A DNA stretch of 64,000 nt from Tectiglobus sp965247245 (GTDB lineage Bacteria; Pseudomonadota; Alphaproteobacteria; Rhizobiales; Hyphomicrobiaceae). A program made the position numbers and the translations under genes. The DNA lies in the NCBI GenBank assembly GCA_965247245.1, contig CBDFGV010000003.1, positions 2,852,001-2,916,000 on the forward strand, written 5' to 3'. The notes below the pieces were generated by a model. The model had not been told where the DNA came from. It worked only from the letters and a program-made list of their open reading frames with translations, and did no database searches. This document shows, piece by piece, positions 52,311 to 60,692 of this stretch (the first letter of the stretch is position 1; every line of letters begins with the position of its first letter).

Positions 52311-53699
52311 TTATTGAGCAGCCATCACGCGGGTCAGCGCACCGTCAATGGCCGAGACAATCTCATCGATGTCTGACTTGGTGCAGATCAGTGCCGGGCT
52401 CAGGCAGAGCGTGTTGTTCAGGCCTGCAATCGAGCGGTTTGTGGCGCCGATCACGACGGCAGAGTTTGTCATGCAATCGGCAACGACAGCCTGGGTGATG
52501 CTCTCGTCGACCGGCTCCTTGGTGTCACGGTCAGCCACCAGCTCGGCACCACAGAACAGGCCCTTGCCGCGGACTTCACCGATCACTGTGTGCTTCGCCT
52601 TCAGCTCTTCGAGCTTTTCGAGAACGTAGTGCCCCATCTCGGTGCAGTTCTCGAGCAGGTTTTCATCTTCCAGGATCCGCATGTTCTCCAGCGCTGCCGC
52701 CGGTCCACCGGCGCAACCGCCGAAGGTTGAGATATCGCGGAAGTAGCTCATCGGATCGTCGGGCGCAGACTTGAACTGATCGAACACCGCCTCGGTTGTC
52801 ACGGTGCACGAGATCGCGGCATAGCCTGAGGCCACGCCCTTCGCCATCGTTACGATGTCAGGCTCAATACCGTAGTGCTGATAACCGAACCATGTGCCGG
52901 TCCGGCCCATGCCGCAGACAACTTCGTCGATGATCAACAGAACATCATGCTTGCGGCAGATCTCCTGCACACGCTCCCAGTAGCCTTTCGGCGGAACAAT
53001 GACACCACCGCCTGCTGTGATCGGCTCAAGGATGAGACCACCGACCGTATCGGCTCCTTCGCGCAGGATCACCTCTTCGATCGCGTCTGCAGCCTTGATG
53101 CCATAATCCTCAATGTCGCCCCACTGCGAACGGTATTCGAGGCAGTGCGGAACCTCGACAAAGCCTGGTGTAAACGGACCGTACTGATCCTTACGCTGGT
53201 CCTGACCACCGGACGACAGAGCCGTGATCGTTGTGCCGTGATAGTCCCGGTTACGGAACAGGATCTTGTGCTTCTTGCCGCCATACTTGTTGTGGGCGAT
53301 CTGGCGAACAATCTTGTAGGCCTTCTCGTTGGCCTCAGAGCCGGAGTTTGAATAATAGACGCGGGACATGCCCGGCATCTTCTCGGTCAAGCGCTCGGCA
53401 AACAGCGCGCCGGGAACGTTGCCTGCTGCATTGGCAAAGTAGTTGAGCTTGACCAGCTGATCGCGAACTGCATTCGCAATGGACTCACGTCCGTAGCCCA
53501 CATTCACCGTCCAGACACCGCCCGAGACGGCATCGATGTGCTCACGTCCCACAGCGTTCCAGACCCGCATGCCCTTGCCTTCAACGATGATCAGCGGGTC
53601 AACGGTCTCAAACTTCTTGTGCTGGGTGAGATGGTGCCAGACGTTTTTGCGATCGGCCTCGATCACATGCTCGATGTCATTAATTCCCTGATGCAGCAC
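52311..53699 (-). CDS. tpa: Class III aminotransferase, taurine-pyruvate aminotransferase-like
   Basis: A 462-residue class III PLP aminotransferase. The N-terminal HVIEADRKNVWHHLTQHK and SGGVWTVNVGYGRESIANAV, and SNSGSEANEKAYKIVRQIA, resemble taurine:pyruvate aminotransferases closely as I remember them; the PLP lysine is in TMAKGVASGY. Such enzymes turn taurine into sulfoacetaldehyde in the cytoplasm. No xsc, tauABC or sulfite exporter genes are seen here. I start at the GTG at 53699, which has GGGGAG upstream and gives the family length; a frame open to 53945 would add 82 unrelated residues. A divergent LysR gene probably regulates it. Confidence 0.85.
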   Translation of the reverse strand: MLHQGINDIEHVIEADRKNVWHHLTQHKKFETVDPLIIVEGKGMRVWNAVGREHIDAVSGGVWTVNVGYGRESIANAVRDQLVKLNYFANAAGNVPGALFAERLTEKMPGMSRVYYSNSGSEANEKAYKIVRQIAHNKYGGKKHKILFRNRDYHGTTITALSSGGQDQRKDQYGPFTPGFVEVPHCLEYRSQWGDIEDYGIKAADAIEEVILREGADTVGGLILEPITAGGGVIVPPKGYWERVQEICRKHDVLLIIDEVVCGMGRTGTWFGYQHYGIEPDIVTMAKGVASGYAAISCTVTTEAVFDQFKSAPDDPMSYFRDISTFGGCAGGPAAALENMRILEDENLLENCTEMGHYVLEKLEELKAKHTVIGEVRGKGLFCGAELVADRDTKEPVDESITQAVVADCMTNSAVVIGATNRSIAGLNNTLCLSPALICTKSDIDEIVSAIDGALTRVMAAQ

Positions 53700-53892
53700 G
53701 ATCCGGCTCTCCCCTTGATGAAATCGGGTCCGCCCCTGCCAAGGTACGTGGGCTGACCTGGCGCCGGTCAACAGCCGGCAATTGTTTCCGAAAATTCCAT
53801 AGTGTTGCGCATCTGACGCTTGGTCTCCCTTCGCAGCGCGCTCGAAACCAAGCGGCAGATGCCAAAGCAACACTAGAAACATAATCCTACTC

Positions 53893-53963
53893 GCGTTCCT
53901 GCTGTCTCTGACATTTGCTCGGAACAAGCCCTCAATGGGAAGCAAATGTCAGAGACGGAACGC
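53893..53963. promoter_or_regulatory. Long palindrome between aminotransferase and LysR genes
   Basis: Arms GTCTCTGACATTTGCT (53904-53919) and AGCAAATGTCAGAGAC (53941-53956) are perfect inverted repeats with a 21-base spacer. A further seven bases, GCGTTCC (53893-53899) and GGAACGC (53957-53963), also pair once TGCT is bulged out. It is 65 bases before the LysR start and about 190 bases before the aminotransferase start. It may be a LysR-type operator or a folded leader. Confidence 0.6.
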
Positions 53964-54028
53964 TAGTCGTGGTGGTCGAAGCCGAAAAACTGGCCTGATC
54001 CGCACGATCATGCCCTGAAAGTTGCACG

Positions 54029-55009
54029 ATGACAAAGTTGCAGCAAGTAGATAAATTGCAAACTAGATTGCAAATATATGAAACATTGGATGCCGTCGTG
54101 AACCAGCCGCGCCATATCCAGCAAGCCGATCTTCGTCTGCTGCGGGTTTTTCAGACCATTGTACAGTCCGGTGGCATCGCCGCGGCCGAGATGGTTCTGA
54201 ACGTCGGACGATCAACGATTAGTCGCCAACTCGCCGATCTCGAACTGAGATTGGGCGTCAAGCTTTGCGATCGTGGACCCGGCGGATTTGCGCTGACAGA
54301 AGAAGGCACGCGCATTTTTGATGCAGCCAACAATCTTTTGGCGTCAGTTGATAACTTCACCGTCAAGGTCAACGAAATCAATGACCGGCTCGTCGGGCGT
54401 CTGTCGATCGCGCTGTTTGATATGACGCTGACCAACCCGGAAGCCCAGGTCGCGTCCGCCCTGCGCGCGTTCGATGACATTGCACCGGACGTCGACCTAC
54501 AAGTCCGCATTCTCGGTACGGACGCAACCGAGCGTGGCATTCTGAACGATGAGATCCACGTCGGCATCATTCCGACGCACCGCAAATCAACAAGCCTGGA
54601 CTATTACCCGCTATACAACGAACGGATGTACCTCTATTGCGGGCAAACCCATCCGTGGTTCGACCGCGATGACGACGCAATCCCGCCCAAGGAAATTCGT
54701 GAAGCCCGTTTCGCAGGTCTCGAGTTTCACTCACCCAATATGGCGGTCAGTCAGAAAGAACGGCTCAATCATCAGGCCCAGGTCAACGACCAGGAAGCAC
54801 TGGCGATCCTCATCCAGTCGGGACGCTACGTCGGTTTCCTGCCGGACCACTTCGCACATCCCTACGAGGAGCAAAAGGTTGTCAGAAAAGTACGACCTGA
54901 CCGCTACCGATACGAAATTGAGTTCTCCGCCATCGTCAAACACCACCCGACGCCATCGCGCATCGCCCGGGCCTTTCTTCAATGCCTGCGTGATGCCCAT
55001 GCAGCTTGA
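54029..55009 (+). CDS. LysR-family transcriptional regulator
   Basis: A 326-residue regulator. The winged helix-turn-helix lies unusually late (about residues 32-91), with DLRLLRVFQTIVQSGGIAAAE and STISRQLADLELRLGVKLCDR (in parts). The 30-residue N-terminal extension carries MTKLQQVDKLQTRLQIYETL, possibly a coiled coil. A two-lobed ligand domain follows (LSIALFDMTLTNPEAQ onward). It diverges from the aminotransferase gene and probably senses a related amine or sulfonate. Convergent with the fused E1 gene. Confidence 0.92.
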   Translation: MTKLQQVDKLQTRLQIYETLDAVVNQPRHIQQADLRLLRVFQTIVQSGGIAAAEMVLNVGRSTISRQLADLELRLGVKLCDRGPGGFALTEEGTRIFDAANNLLASVDNFTVKVNEINDRLVGRLSIALFDMTLTNPEAQVASALRAFDDIAPDVDLQVRILGTDATERGILNDEIHVGIIPTHRKSTSLDYYPLYNERMYLYCGQTHPWFDRDDDAIPPKEIREARFAGLEFHSPNMAVSQKERLNHQAQVNDQEALAILIQSGRYVGFLPDHFAHPYEEQKVVRKVRPDRYRYEIEFSAIVKHHPTPSRIARAFLQCLRDAHAA

Positions 55010-55049
55010 GGGGCGCGTTAGTGCCATGGTCCGCGCGCTCGAACACGGT

Positions 55050-57077
55050 TTAACGATAGCAAACCGATAACACGGCTTGCTCGATGCGTTCCGCGTCAGG
55101 CAGGTACTGCCGTTCGAGACGTTCGTTGTAAGGAACCGGCATCTCTGGTGCCCCAATACGCTTCACCGGTGCGTCGAGCCAGTCAAAAGCCTCGTCTGAG
55201 ATCACCGAGGCCATTTCGCCCGCAATACCACCAAAGAGTGGCGCCTCATGCACGACAACGGCACGGTGGGTCTTCTGCACGCTCTTGATCATGGTGGCTG
55301 TATCAAGCGGCTTGATCGTGCGCGGATCAATCACTTCGACCGATATACCTTTCCGGTCGAGCCGCTTCGCCGCCTGCATTGCGCGCTCAACCATGGCCAT
55401 GGTCGCAATCACGGTGCAATCCGCACCCTCCCGCACGATGCGGGCTTTACCCGGCTGGATGACATATGAGAACTCCGGCACCGGCTCTTCACCACCTAGA
55501 TACAAGAGCTTGTGTTCTAGGAAGACCACCGGGTTATCGGACCGTATCGCGGCAGCCATCAAGCCCTTTGCATCGTAGGGAGAAGCCGGCGCATAGATCT
55601 CCAGCCCAGGCACGTTAGCAAACAGCGCCTCAAGCGATTGGCAGTGTTGGGCCGCGAGACGCAGACCACCGCCTTGCGGACCACGAAACACAACCGGCAC
55701 CTTGAGATTACCACCCATCATGTAGCGTGCTTTCGCCGCCTGATTGACGATCGCATCCACCATGAAGGTGACGAAGTCAAACAGCTGTACTTCGATGATC
55801 GGCCGCAAACCGGACATCGCAGCTCCGACACCACAACTCGCCGTCACGCTTTCCGCGATTGGTGTATCGCGAATGCGTTCAGGGCCAAACGCATCCAGTA
55901 GTCCGCGCGTCAGACCGAAAATCCCACCCGTCTTGGCAATGTCCTCACCAAGGATAATGACGCTTTCATCCGCCTGCATCTCTTGATGCATCGCTTCCGT
56001 AATGGCGGCGGTGTAGCTAAGCTTGCGCGCTCCGGCGTCAGGTTCGGGCGACGTGGTAACAGCGAATGGCAGCGTCACCAATGAGCGCGCCGTTTCAAGC
56101 TCTGGCTCCGGCAGTGTTTGCGCCCACGCGATCGCGCTTTCAATCTCCTCGGTGGCCTCAGCCTCAAGGTTGGCGAAGCCCTCGCCGGTCAGTTCACCCT
56201 GCTCCAAAACAACATCGCGCAGGCGAACAATCGGATCCTGGCCACGCCAGTCCTCCTCTTCCTGTCCGGTCCGATAGGATGGCAGGTTCGCGCGCATCGA
56301 GTGGTCACCCCAGCGATACGTCATCGCCTCGATCAGCGTGGGTCCTTCACCGCTCCGCGCACGCAGGGCTGCACGCCGCACCGTCTCGAACACGGCGATC
56401 GCATCGTTACCATCAATAAGCTGACCCGGTACGTCGTAGGCATCTGCACGCCGCGCGATACCACCACCGGCGATGACATCCCGTGTTGCCGTGGTCAGTC
56501 CGTATTGGTTGTTTTCGCAGAGGAAGATGAGCGGCAGCTGCCAGATGGCTGCCAGGTTCATGGCTTCATGAAAGATGCCTTCGCTGGCCGCGCCATCGCC
56601 GAAGAAGGCAATGCCAATATTGCCTGTGCCTTTCAACTTCTCAGCCAGTGCCGCGCCTGTTCCGAGCCCCATTCCGGCACCGACAATGCCGTTCGCACCC
56701 AGTATCTGGCGCTCAAAATCAGCGATGTGCATCGACCCACCGAGGCCATAGCAATAGCCCTCGGCCTTACCCATCAACTCAGCCATCATGCGCCGAACGT
56801 CCGCACCCTTCGCGATGGTGTGGCCGTGTCCGCGATGGTGAGTCAGGACAAAGTCGTCGGCCTGCAAGGCCTGACAGGCACCGGCAGCGATCGCCTCCTG
56901 ACCAACCGACGAATGCGCCGTGCCCCTGATCTGGCCGTCGAGAAACAGTTCGATCGTGCGCGTCTCAAATGTGCGGATGCGAACCATGGTGCGCAGCATG
57001 TGGCGAACCAGATCCGGCGTCAGGTTGTTAGAGATCGGGACCCGTTCGACGGTCTTGAGAATGTCCGTTGATACCAT
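55050..57077 (-). CDS. Fused E1 alpha-beta subunits of a 2-oxoacid (acetoin/branched-chain type) dehydrogenase
   Basis: A 675-residue thiamine-diphosphate enzyme made of an E1-alpha half (to about 325) and an E1-beta half (from about 345). The alpha half has FGDGAASEGIFHEAMNLAA...ENNQYG, the GDG-N thiamine motif. The beta half has ITEAMHQEMQADESVIILGEDIA, VEVQLFDF-like and VIDPRTIKPLD. These subunits are usually separate. No E2 or E3 gene is beside it, so it may borrow those of the pyruvate dehydrogenase operon 3 kb away, or work as a stand-alone enzyme. The ATG at 57077 is used; a GTG at 57095 is possible. It follows the BKACE gene by 51 bases. Confidence 0.9.
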   Translation of the reverse strand: MVSTDILKTVERVPISNNLTPDLVRHMLRTMVRIRTFETRTIELFLDGQIRGTAHSSVGQEAIAAGACQALQADDFVLTHHRGHGHTIAKGADVRRMMAELMGKAEGYCYGLGGSMHIADFERQILGANGIVGAGMGLGTGAALAEKLKGTGNIGIAFFGDGAASEGIFHEAMNLAAIWQLPLIFLCENNQYGLTTATRDVIAGGGIARRADAYDVPGQLIDGNDAIAVFETVRRAALRARSGEGPTLIEAMTYRWGDHSMRANLPSYRTGQEEEDWRGQDPIVRLRDVVLEQGELTGEGFANLEAEATEEIESAIAWAQTLPEPELETARSLVTLPFAVTTSPEPDAGARKLSYTAAITEAMHQEMQADESVIILGEDIAKTGGIFGLTRGLLDAFGPERIRDTPIAESVTASCGVGAAMSGLRPIIEVQLFDFVTFMVDAIVNQAAKARYMMGGNLKVPVVFRGPQGGGLRLAAQHCQSLEALFANVPGLEIYAPASPYDAKGLMAAAIRSDNPVVFLEHKLLYLGGEEPVPEFSYVIQPGKARIVREGADCTVIATMAMVERAMQAAKRLDRKGISVEVIDPRTIKPLDTATMIKSVQKTHRAVVVHEAPLFGGIAGEMASVISDEAFDWLDAPVKRIGAPEMPVPYNERLERQYLPDAERIEQAVLSVCYR

Positions 57078-57128
57078 CGCACTTCGACCCTTCACTTATC
57101 CGCCAAAAGCATCCGCAACCAACTCGGC

Positions 57129-58037
57129 CTATGAACCAATCCGTGGTTTGCCAATCTCAAGCATCTCGCGGGTTTCCTGAACGCTTGCCGGCTCGCGGCC
57201 ATGCGCGCGCGCCTGCTCAACCACCTTGGCGATGATATCGGCGTTTGTCGGCGCGCGGCCGTCCACGGCGTATTCCATGTATGGATAGTCACCGAGACCG
57301 ATGGAGATGTGGCCGCCATCCTTGATGATCTTTTCCGTCAGCAGCAGCAGGTCACCCTTGTAGTTGGACACAGTCCACGTGGTCCTGAAGTCCTTCGGCA
57401 TGAACGCTGTCTGCGCATCAAGACCTTCCGGCGTACCGGGATGGCCTGCGAGCATGATGCCATCTGTCAACACAATCAGAATGTGCGCCGGCTCGGGGAT
57501 GACACCCATTTTCATAAACGCCTCGATTTGGCGCGTGAAGCTAACGTTCCATGACACCAGGTAGTGTTTCAGATTGTAATGCGTGATGCGCTTGGCGAAA
57601 TGCATGAGCGTTTCGGTCGAGTTCTTATAAATCAAATCTGTCGTATCGAACTTGTTCTCTGCCGGGTTCCACCAATCAACGTTGACACTACCAACATCCA
57701 TCGGCGCGAAGTCAGGTGCCGTCTTGGCATCTTTCATCGTGGCCTCGACGGCTGCAAACCGGCCCATCGCATCTGCATCGTTCGCGACGTATCCAAGCGT
57801 CGGGTGGATCAGGATCGGACATTGCTCACGGATTCCGGAATTGGTCTTGAGATAGAATTCCGCATCGTGCTCCGGCGCACCGTCCGCCGTGCGGCCATGA
57901 AAATGAACGATGGACGCGCCCGCTTCGTAGCATGCTTTGGCGTCGGCAATAATTTCCTCCGGAAGGAACGGCACGTTGGGGTTTTCGTCGCGCGGTGCCA
58001 ATTCATTCACACGCGCTTCGATAATAATCTTGTCCAT
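57129..58037 (-). CDS. BKACE-family beta-keto acid cleavage enzyme
   Basis: A 302-residue TIM-barrel enzyme of the 3-keto-5-aminohexanoate cleavage (BKACE, DUF849) family. It starts MDKIIIEARVNE, holds the zinc motif VHFHGR (about 44-49), then GLGDYPYMEY near the end. Members condense a beta-keto acid with acetyl-CoA to give acetoacetate and a new CoA ester. The start at 58037 is preceded by GGGAGGAG. It is upstream of the fused E1 gene in what is probably one transcript, pointing to degradation of an amino- or keto-acid. The substrate is undefined. Confidence 0.92.
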   Translation of the reverse strand: MDKIIIEARVNELAPRDENPNVPFLPEEIIADAKACYEAGASIVHFHGRTADGAPEHDAEFYLKTNSGIREQCPILIHPTLGYVANDADAMGRFAAVEATMKDAKTAPDFAPMDVGSVNVDWWNPAENKFDTTDLIYKNSTETLMHFAKRITHYNLKHYLVSWNVSFTRQIEAFMKMGVIPEPAHILIVLTDGIMLAGHPGTPEGLDAQTAFMPKDFRTTWTVSNYKGDLLLLTEKIIKDGGHISIGLGDYPYMEYAVDGRAPTNADIIAKVVEQARAHGREPASVQETREMLEIGKPRIGS

Positions 58038-58224
58038 AGTCTCCTCCCATCGCGTTTTAACCTGCAGCAAATCACGCTTAACGCTTGTCTTGCAACTGCC
58101 GGATCCCAACATGTTAGTGAGGCATTAACACTGGCAACGTCGCCAAGCTTATGTTCGCGCATGCTGCGACGTTCGGTCAAAGATCTACATCACTCCGTTC
58201 CACGTTGAAATTGTTGGAGGAGAA

Positions 58225-58983
58225 ATGACGATGCCAAGGCTGTTGATCGTCGATGATGATGTCACATTTGCCCGTGTCCTTGCACGAGCGATGGCGGCGC
58301 GTGGGTACGAGGTCGAGGTTTCACATACAATCGCTGAAACCGTTGAAACATTCACCAGTTTCAGCCCGGATTTTGTCCTGCTGGATCTGAACCTCAACGG
58401 CGAGAACGGCGTTTCATTGATCCCCCAGATCCGCGCAATCGAAGAGAATTGCAAGATTGTCGTCCTGACATCTTATGGGACGGTGCGATCAGCTGCGTGG
58501 GCCGCTCGTCACGGCGCGTCGGATTATGTCACGAAGCCCGCTGATGCCGATGAACTCGACCATGCCCTGAAGCGCTGCGCCAACCCAAGGACACCACTAC
58601 CGGATGTCCTGTCGTCACCGGAAGACGCCAAGGAAGCTCATATCGTCGAATTCTTCGAGAGGAACGACCGGCGCGTTGCCACCACCGCCAGGATACTGGG
58701 CCTGCACCGGCGCAGTCTGCAGCGCATTCTGGTTCGACTAGGGTTGGACGGAAACGGCTCAGACTTCGCCCGGCGCGCCACACCAATCGGCAGGGCGAAA
58801 CGCATGATGCGCCTCTGGTCAACTGTTGTGACACGACGCAAGGTGCCGGCAAGACTCGGGACGCGGCCCGGTCTGCGACAGCCTTGGATTGCCGCGCGCT
58901 GGCAGGACCTCAAGCCGCAGACGGACCTTCAAAGTGGCGATCCGTCGCCTATATCTACGGAAAGGCCCGAGAGGCAGGCATGA
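58225..58983 (+). CDS. RegA/PrrA/ActR-type response regulator with long C-terminal extension
   Basis: A 252-residue protein. The receiver domain has the acidic pair DDD at 10-12, phospho-acceptor Asp54 in LLDLNL, Thr83 and Lys105. A Fis-type helix-turn-helix (about 136-173) carries TTARILGLHRRSLQRIL, nearly the conserved RegA/PrrA recognition helix. Family members end there at about 180 residues; this one adds about 75 Arg/Pro-rich residues. No sensor kinase (RegB/PrrB) is adjacent. The start at 58225 has GGAGGAG. Its stop overlaps the next gene by four bases (ATGA). Members control redox-responsive genes. Confidence 0.9.
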   Translation: MTMPRLLIVDDDVTFARVLARAMAARGYEVEVSHTIAETVETFTSFSPDFVLLDLNLNGENGVSLIPQIRAIEENCKIVVLTSYGTVRSAAWAARHGASDYVTKPADADELDHALKRCANPRTPLPDVLSSPEDAKEAHIVEFFERNDRRVATTARILGLHRRSLQRILVRLGLDGNGSDFARRATPIGRAKRMMRLWSTVVTRRKVPARLGTRPGLRQPWIAARWQDLKPQTDLQSGDPSPISTERPERQA

Positions 58984-59372
58984 GCTCAGACGGACACACC
59001 GAAGGCACCGACCCAAAGAACCTCACCGTCTACTTTGACGGCGCGTGTCCGTTGTGTCGCCGCGAGATCAACCTCTACCGTAAGCTCAAGGGTTCCAATG
59101 ATATCGACTGGGTCGATGTCGCGACCGCTGACGATGAAGCCCTGGGGCCCGATCTGACATCCGGCCTTGCCCAACAGCGCTTCCACGTCCGCGACAAGGA
59201 TGGGCAGCTGGCCAGCGGCGCGTCCGCCTTTGCACAGTTATGGATCGCGCTGCCAAGCACCTCATGGCTCGGCCGCTTCACCGCACTACCCGGCATACGG
59301 CACGTCGCCGATGTTGCCTATGTTGGATTTCTTGCCATTCGGCCGCTCATCCAACGCGTTATGCCACGCTAG
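58980..59372 (+). CDS. DCC-family thiol-disulfide oxidoreductase (DUF393)
   Basis: A 130-residue thioredoxin-like protein. It starts with a polar leader and then VYFDGACPLCRREI, whose DGxCPLC motif (Cys23, Cys26) defines the DCC family. A later WIALPSTSWLGRF and the C-terminal LAIRPLIQR region are typical. Its ATG overlaps the response regulator stop, so the two are coupled, an unusual link between a redox-type regulator and a thiol protein. It is convergent with an SDR gene, and the two stops overlap by four bases. Confidence 0.88.
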   Translation: MSSDGHTEGTDPKNLTVYFDGACPLCRREINLYRKLKGSNDIDWVDVATADDEALGPDLTSGLAQQRFHVRDKDGQLASGASAFAQLWIALPSTSWLGRFTALPGIRHVADVAYVGFLAIRPLIQRVMPR

Positions 59373-60109
59373 GGCTCGACAATCTCACCATCCCAGGCCA
59401 TTAGGCATCCACTTTGCTCGGTCGTCGCGCCAGCCATGACGCGCAACAAGTGCGCAGCTGACTCATCGGGCGTGAACAAGCGGTGCCCGGCTGCCAGCGA
59501 CTTCTGAAACGGCTCTGACAAACCCGTGTCGACTGTGCCTGGATGAAGAGCCAGACAGATCGCCTCGGGATGCGTGCGGCGCAGCTCAATGCTGAGGCAC
59601 TTGATAAGCTGGTTGAGCGCCGCCTTACTGGCACGGTAGCTGTGCCAACCTCCCAGTCGGTTATCCGAGATACTGCCGACGCGCGCAGATAGAGCACCAA
59701 TGACGGCTCGCTCTTTTCGGGGAATGCGAGGCACAACGTGCTTGATAACAAGTGCTGGCAGAATGGCGTTGATCCGAAAATTTTCAGCCAAGTGCTCAGG
59801 CGCCAGCGCACGCCAGGACTTCTCCGGGAAGAGCCCTTGCGGCCCATGCAACACCCCTGTCGCGACGATGATCAATGACAGGCGCTCAATCTGATGAGCA
59901 GCCTCTTTCAGCTGCGCCTCGTCGCCAATATCCAGTGCCGTCTGCCGCAGCCTCGGATCATCGCTTTCGGACCGACTGCGCGACCAGGCATGAACTGTCC
60001 GAACATTGCCCTCGGCCAGGAGCGCCTCGACAAATGCGCGCCCCAGTCCACCGTTGGCACCGACGACCAAGGCATCGACTGGTTCATCGAAAGTAGCGAG
60101 CAGCGACAT
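59369..60109 (-). CDS. SDR-family protein (CsgA-like)
   Basis: A 246-residue short-chain dehydrogenase. The nucleotide motif is VVGANGGLGRAFVEALL, the active-site region SARVGSISDNRLGGWHSYRASKAAL (in parts) holds the Ser and YRASK, and LHPGTVDTGLSEPF follows. This is the subgroup containing CsgA and related small carbonyl reductases. It overlaps the DCC gene stop by four bases and follows the DUF3429-like gene by 15 bases on the same strand. Confidence 0.9.
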   Translation of the reverse strand: MSLLATFDEPVDALVVGANGGLGRAFVEALLAEGNVRTVHAWSRSRSESDDPRLRQTALDIGDEAQLKEAAHQIERLSLIIVATGVLHGPQGLFPEKSWRALAPEHLAENFRINAILPALVIKHVVPRIPRKERAVIGALSARVGSISDNRLGGWHSYRASKAALNQLIKCLSIELRRTHPEAICLALHPGTVDTGLSEPFQKSLAAGHRLFTPDESAAHLLRVMAGATTEQSGCLMAWDGEIVEP

Positions 60110-60124
60110 GGATCTATGCTTATC

Positions 60125-60583
60125 CTAGATTGCCAGACCAGCGACGATCAAACACGCTAGAACGGCCGACGTCAGTTGAATTCGCAGCTTGGCATACCAG
60201 CGTGGGATAATCCCTTGCTGTGCCATCCACAGGTCGAAGGCAAGCAAACCGGCAAAGCCAACGCCCAATGCCAACAGTGCCAAGTGGACCGGCAGCAGCA
60301 GCGCCGCGACGGCAACAAGCGACGGAAAGATACCTGAATTGTAAAGCAGTGTACCGCGACCGGCGCCGCGCATTTCCAGCCCCCAATGCACCCCGCCCAT
60401 AAATGTCAGAATGATTGCAGCGTACGGTACGAGAACTTGCCGCGCGACACCCGCGATAGAAGCATCGCCGAACAGGAGAGCGAGGCTAAGGGCTGCAAAG
60501 GGGAGAACGCCCGCCCAACCCCAGGCCAGGGTCGTCGTCGGGATCTTGGAAACTTGGTCGGTTGGGCGCTGAGCAGAGTCCAT
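60125..60583 (-). CDS. DUF3429-like small membrane protein
   Basis: A 152-residue protein with five hydrophobic segments. The segments AAIILTFMGGVHWGLEM and GIIPRWYAKLRIQLTSAV match my memory of the DUF3429 family, whose role is unknown. The ATG at 60583 is inside a frame that extends upstream to 60850, but the extra part would overlap lpdA and is Arg/Ser-rich, so I exclude it. It lies 109 bases after lpdA on the same strand. Confidence 0.8.
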   Translation of the reverse strand: MDSAQRPTDQVSKIPTTTLAWGWAGVLPFAALSLALLFGDASIAGVARQVLVPYAAIILTFMGGVHWGLEMRGAGRGTLLYNSGIFPSLVAVAALLLPVHLALLALGVGFAGLLAFDLWMAQQGIIPRWYAKLRIQLTSAVLACLIVAGLAI

Positions 60584-60692
60584 GACGATCAAACGAAGCA
60601 ACGGTCCTAACAGATCACGACGGACTGCCACGGCCCTTAAAGCAGTGCGAACCGAGCCGCTCCCGACGGGAGAGCGGCAAGTCCCAGAACAA

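Noticed and set aside
56118..57071. 317-codon plus-strand open frame opposite the fused E1 gene
   Set aside because: It mirrors a well-supported gene in another frame and its peptide has no family features.
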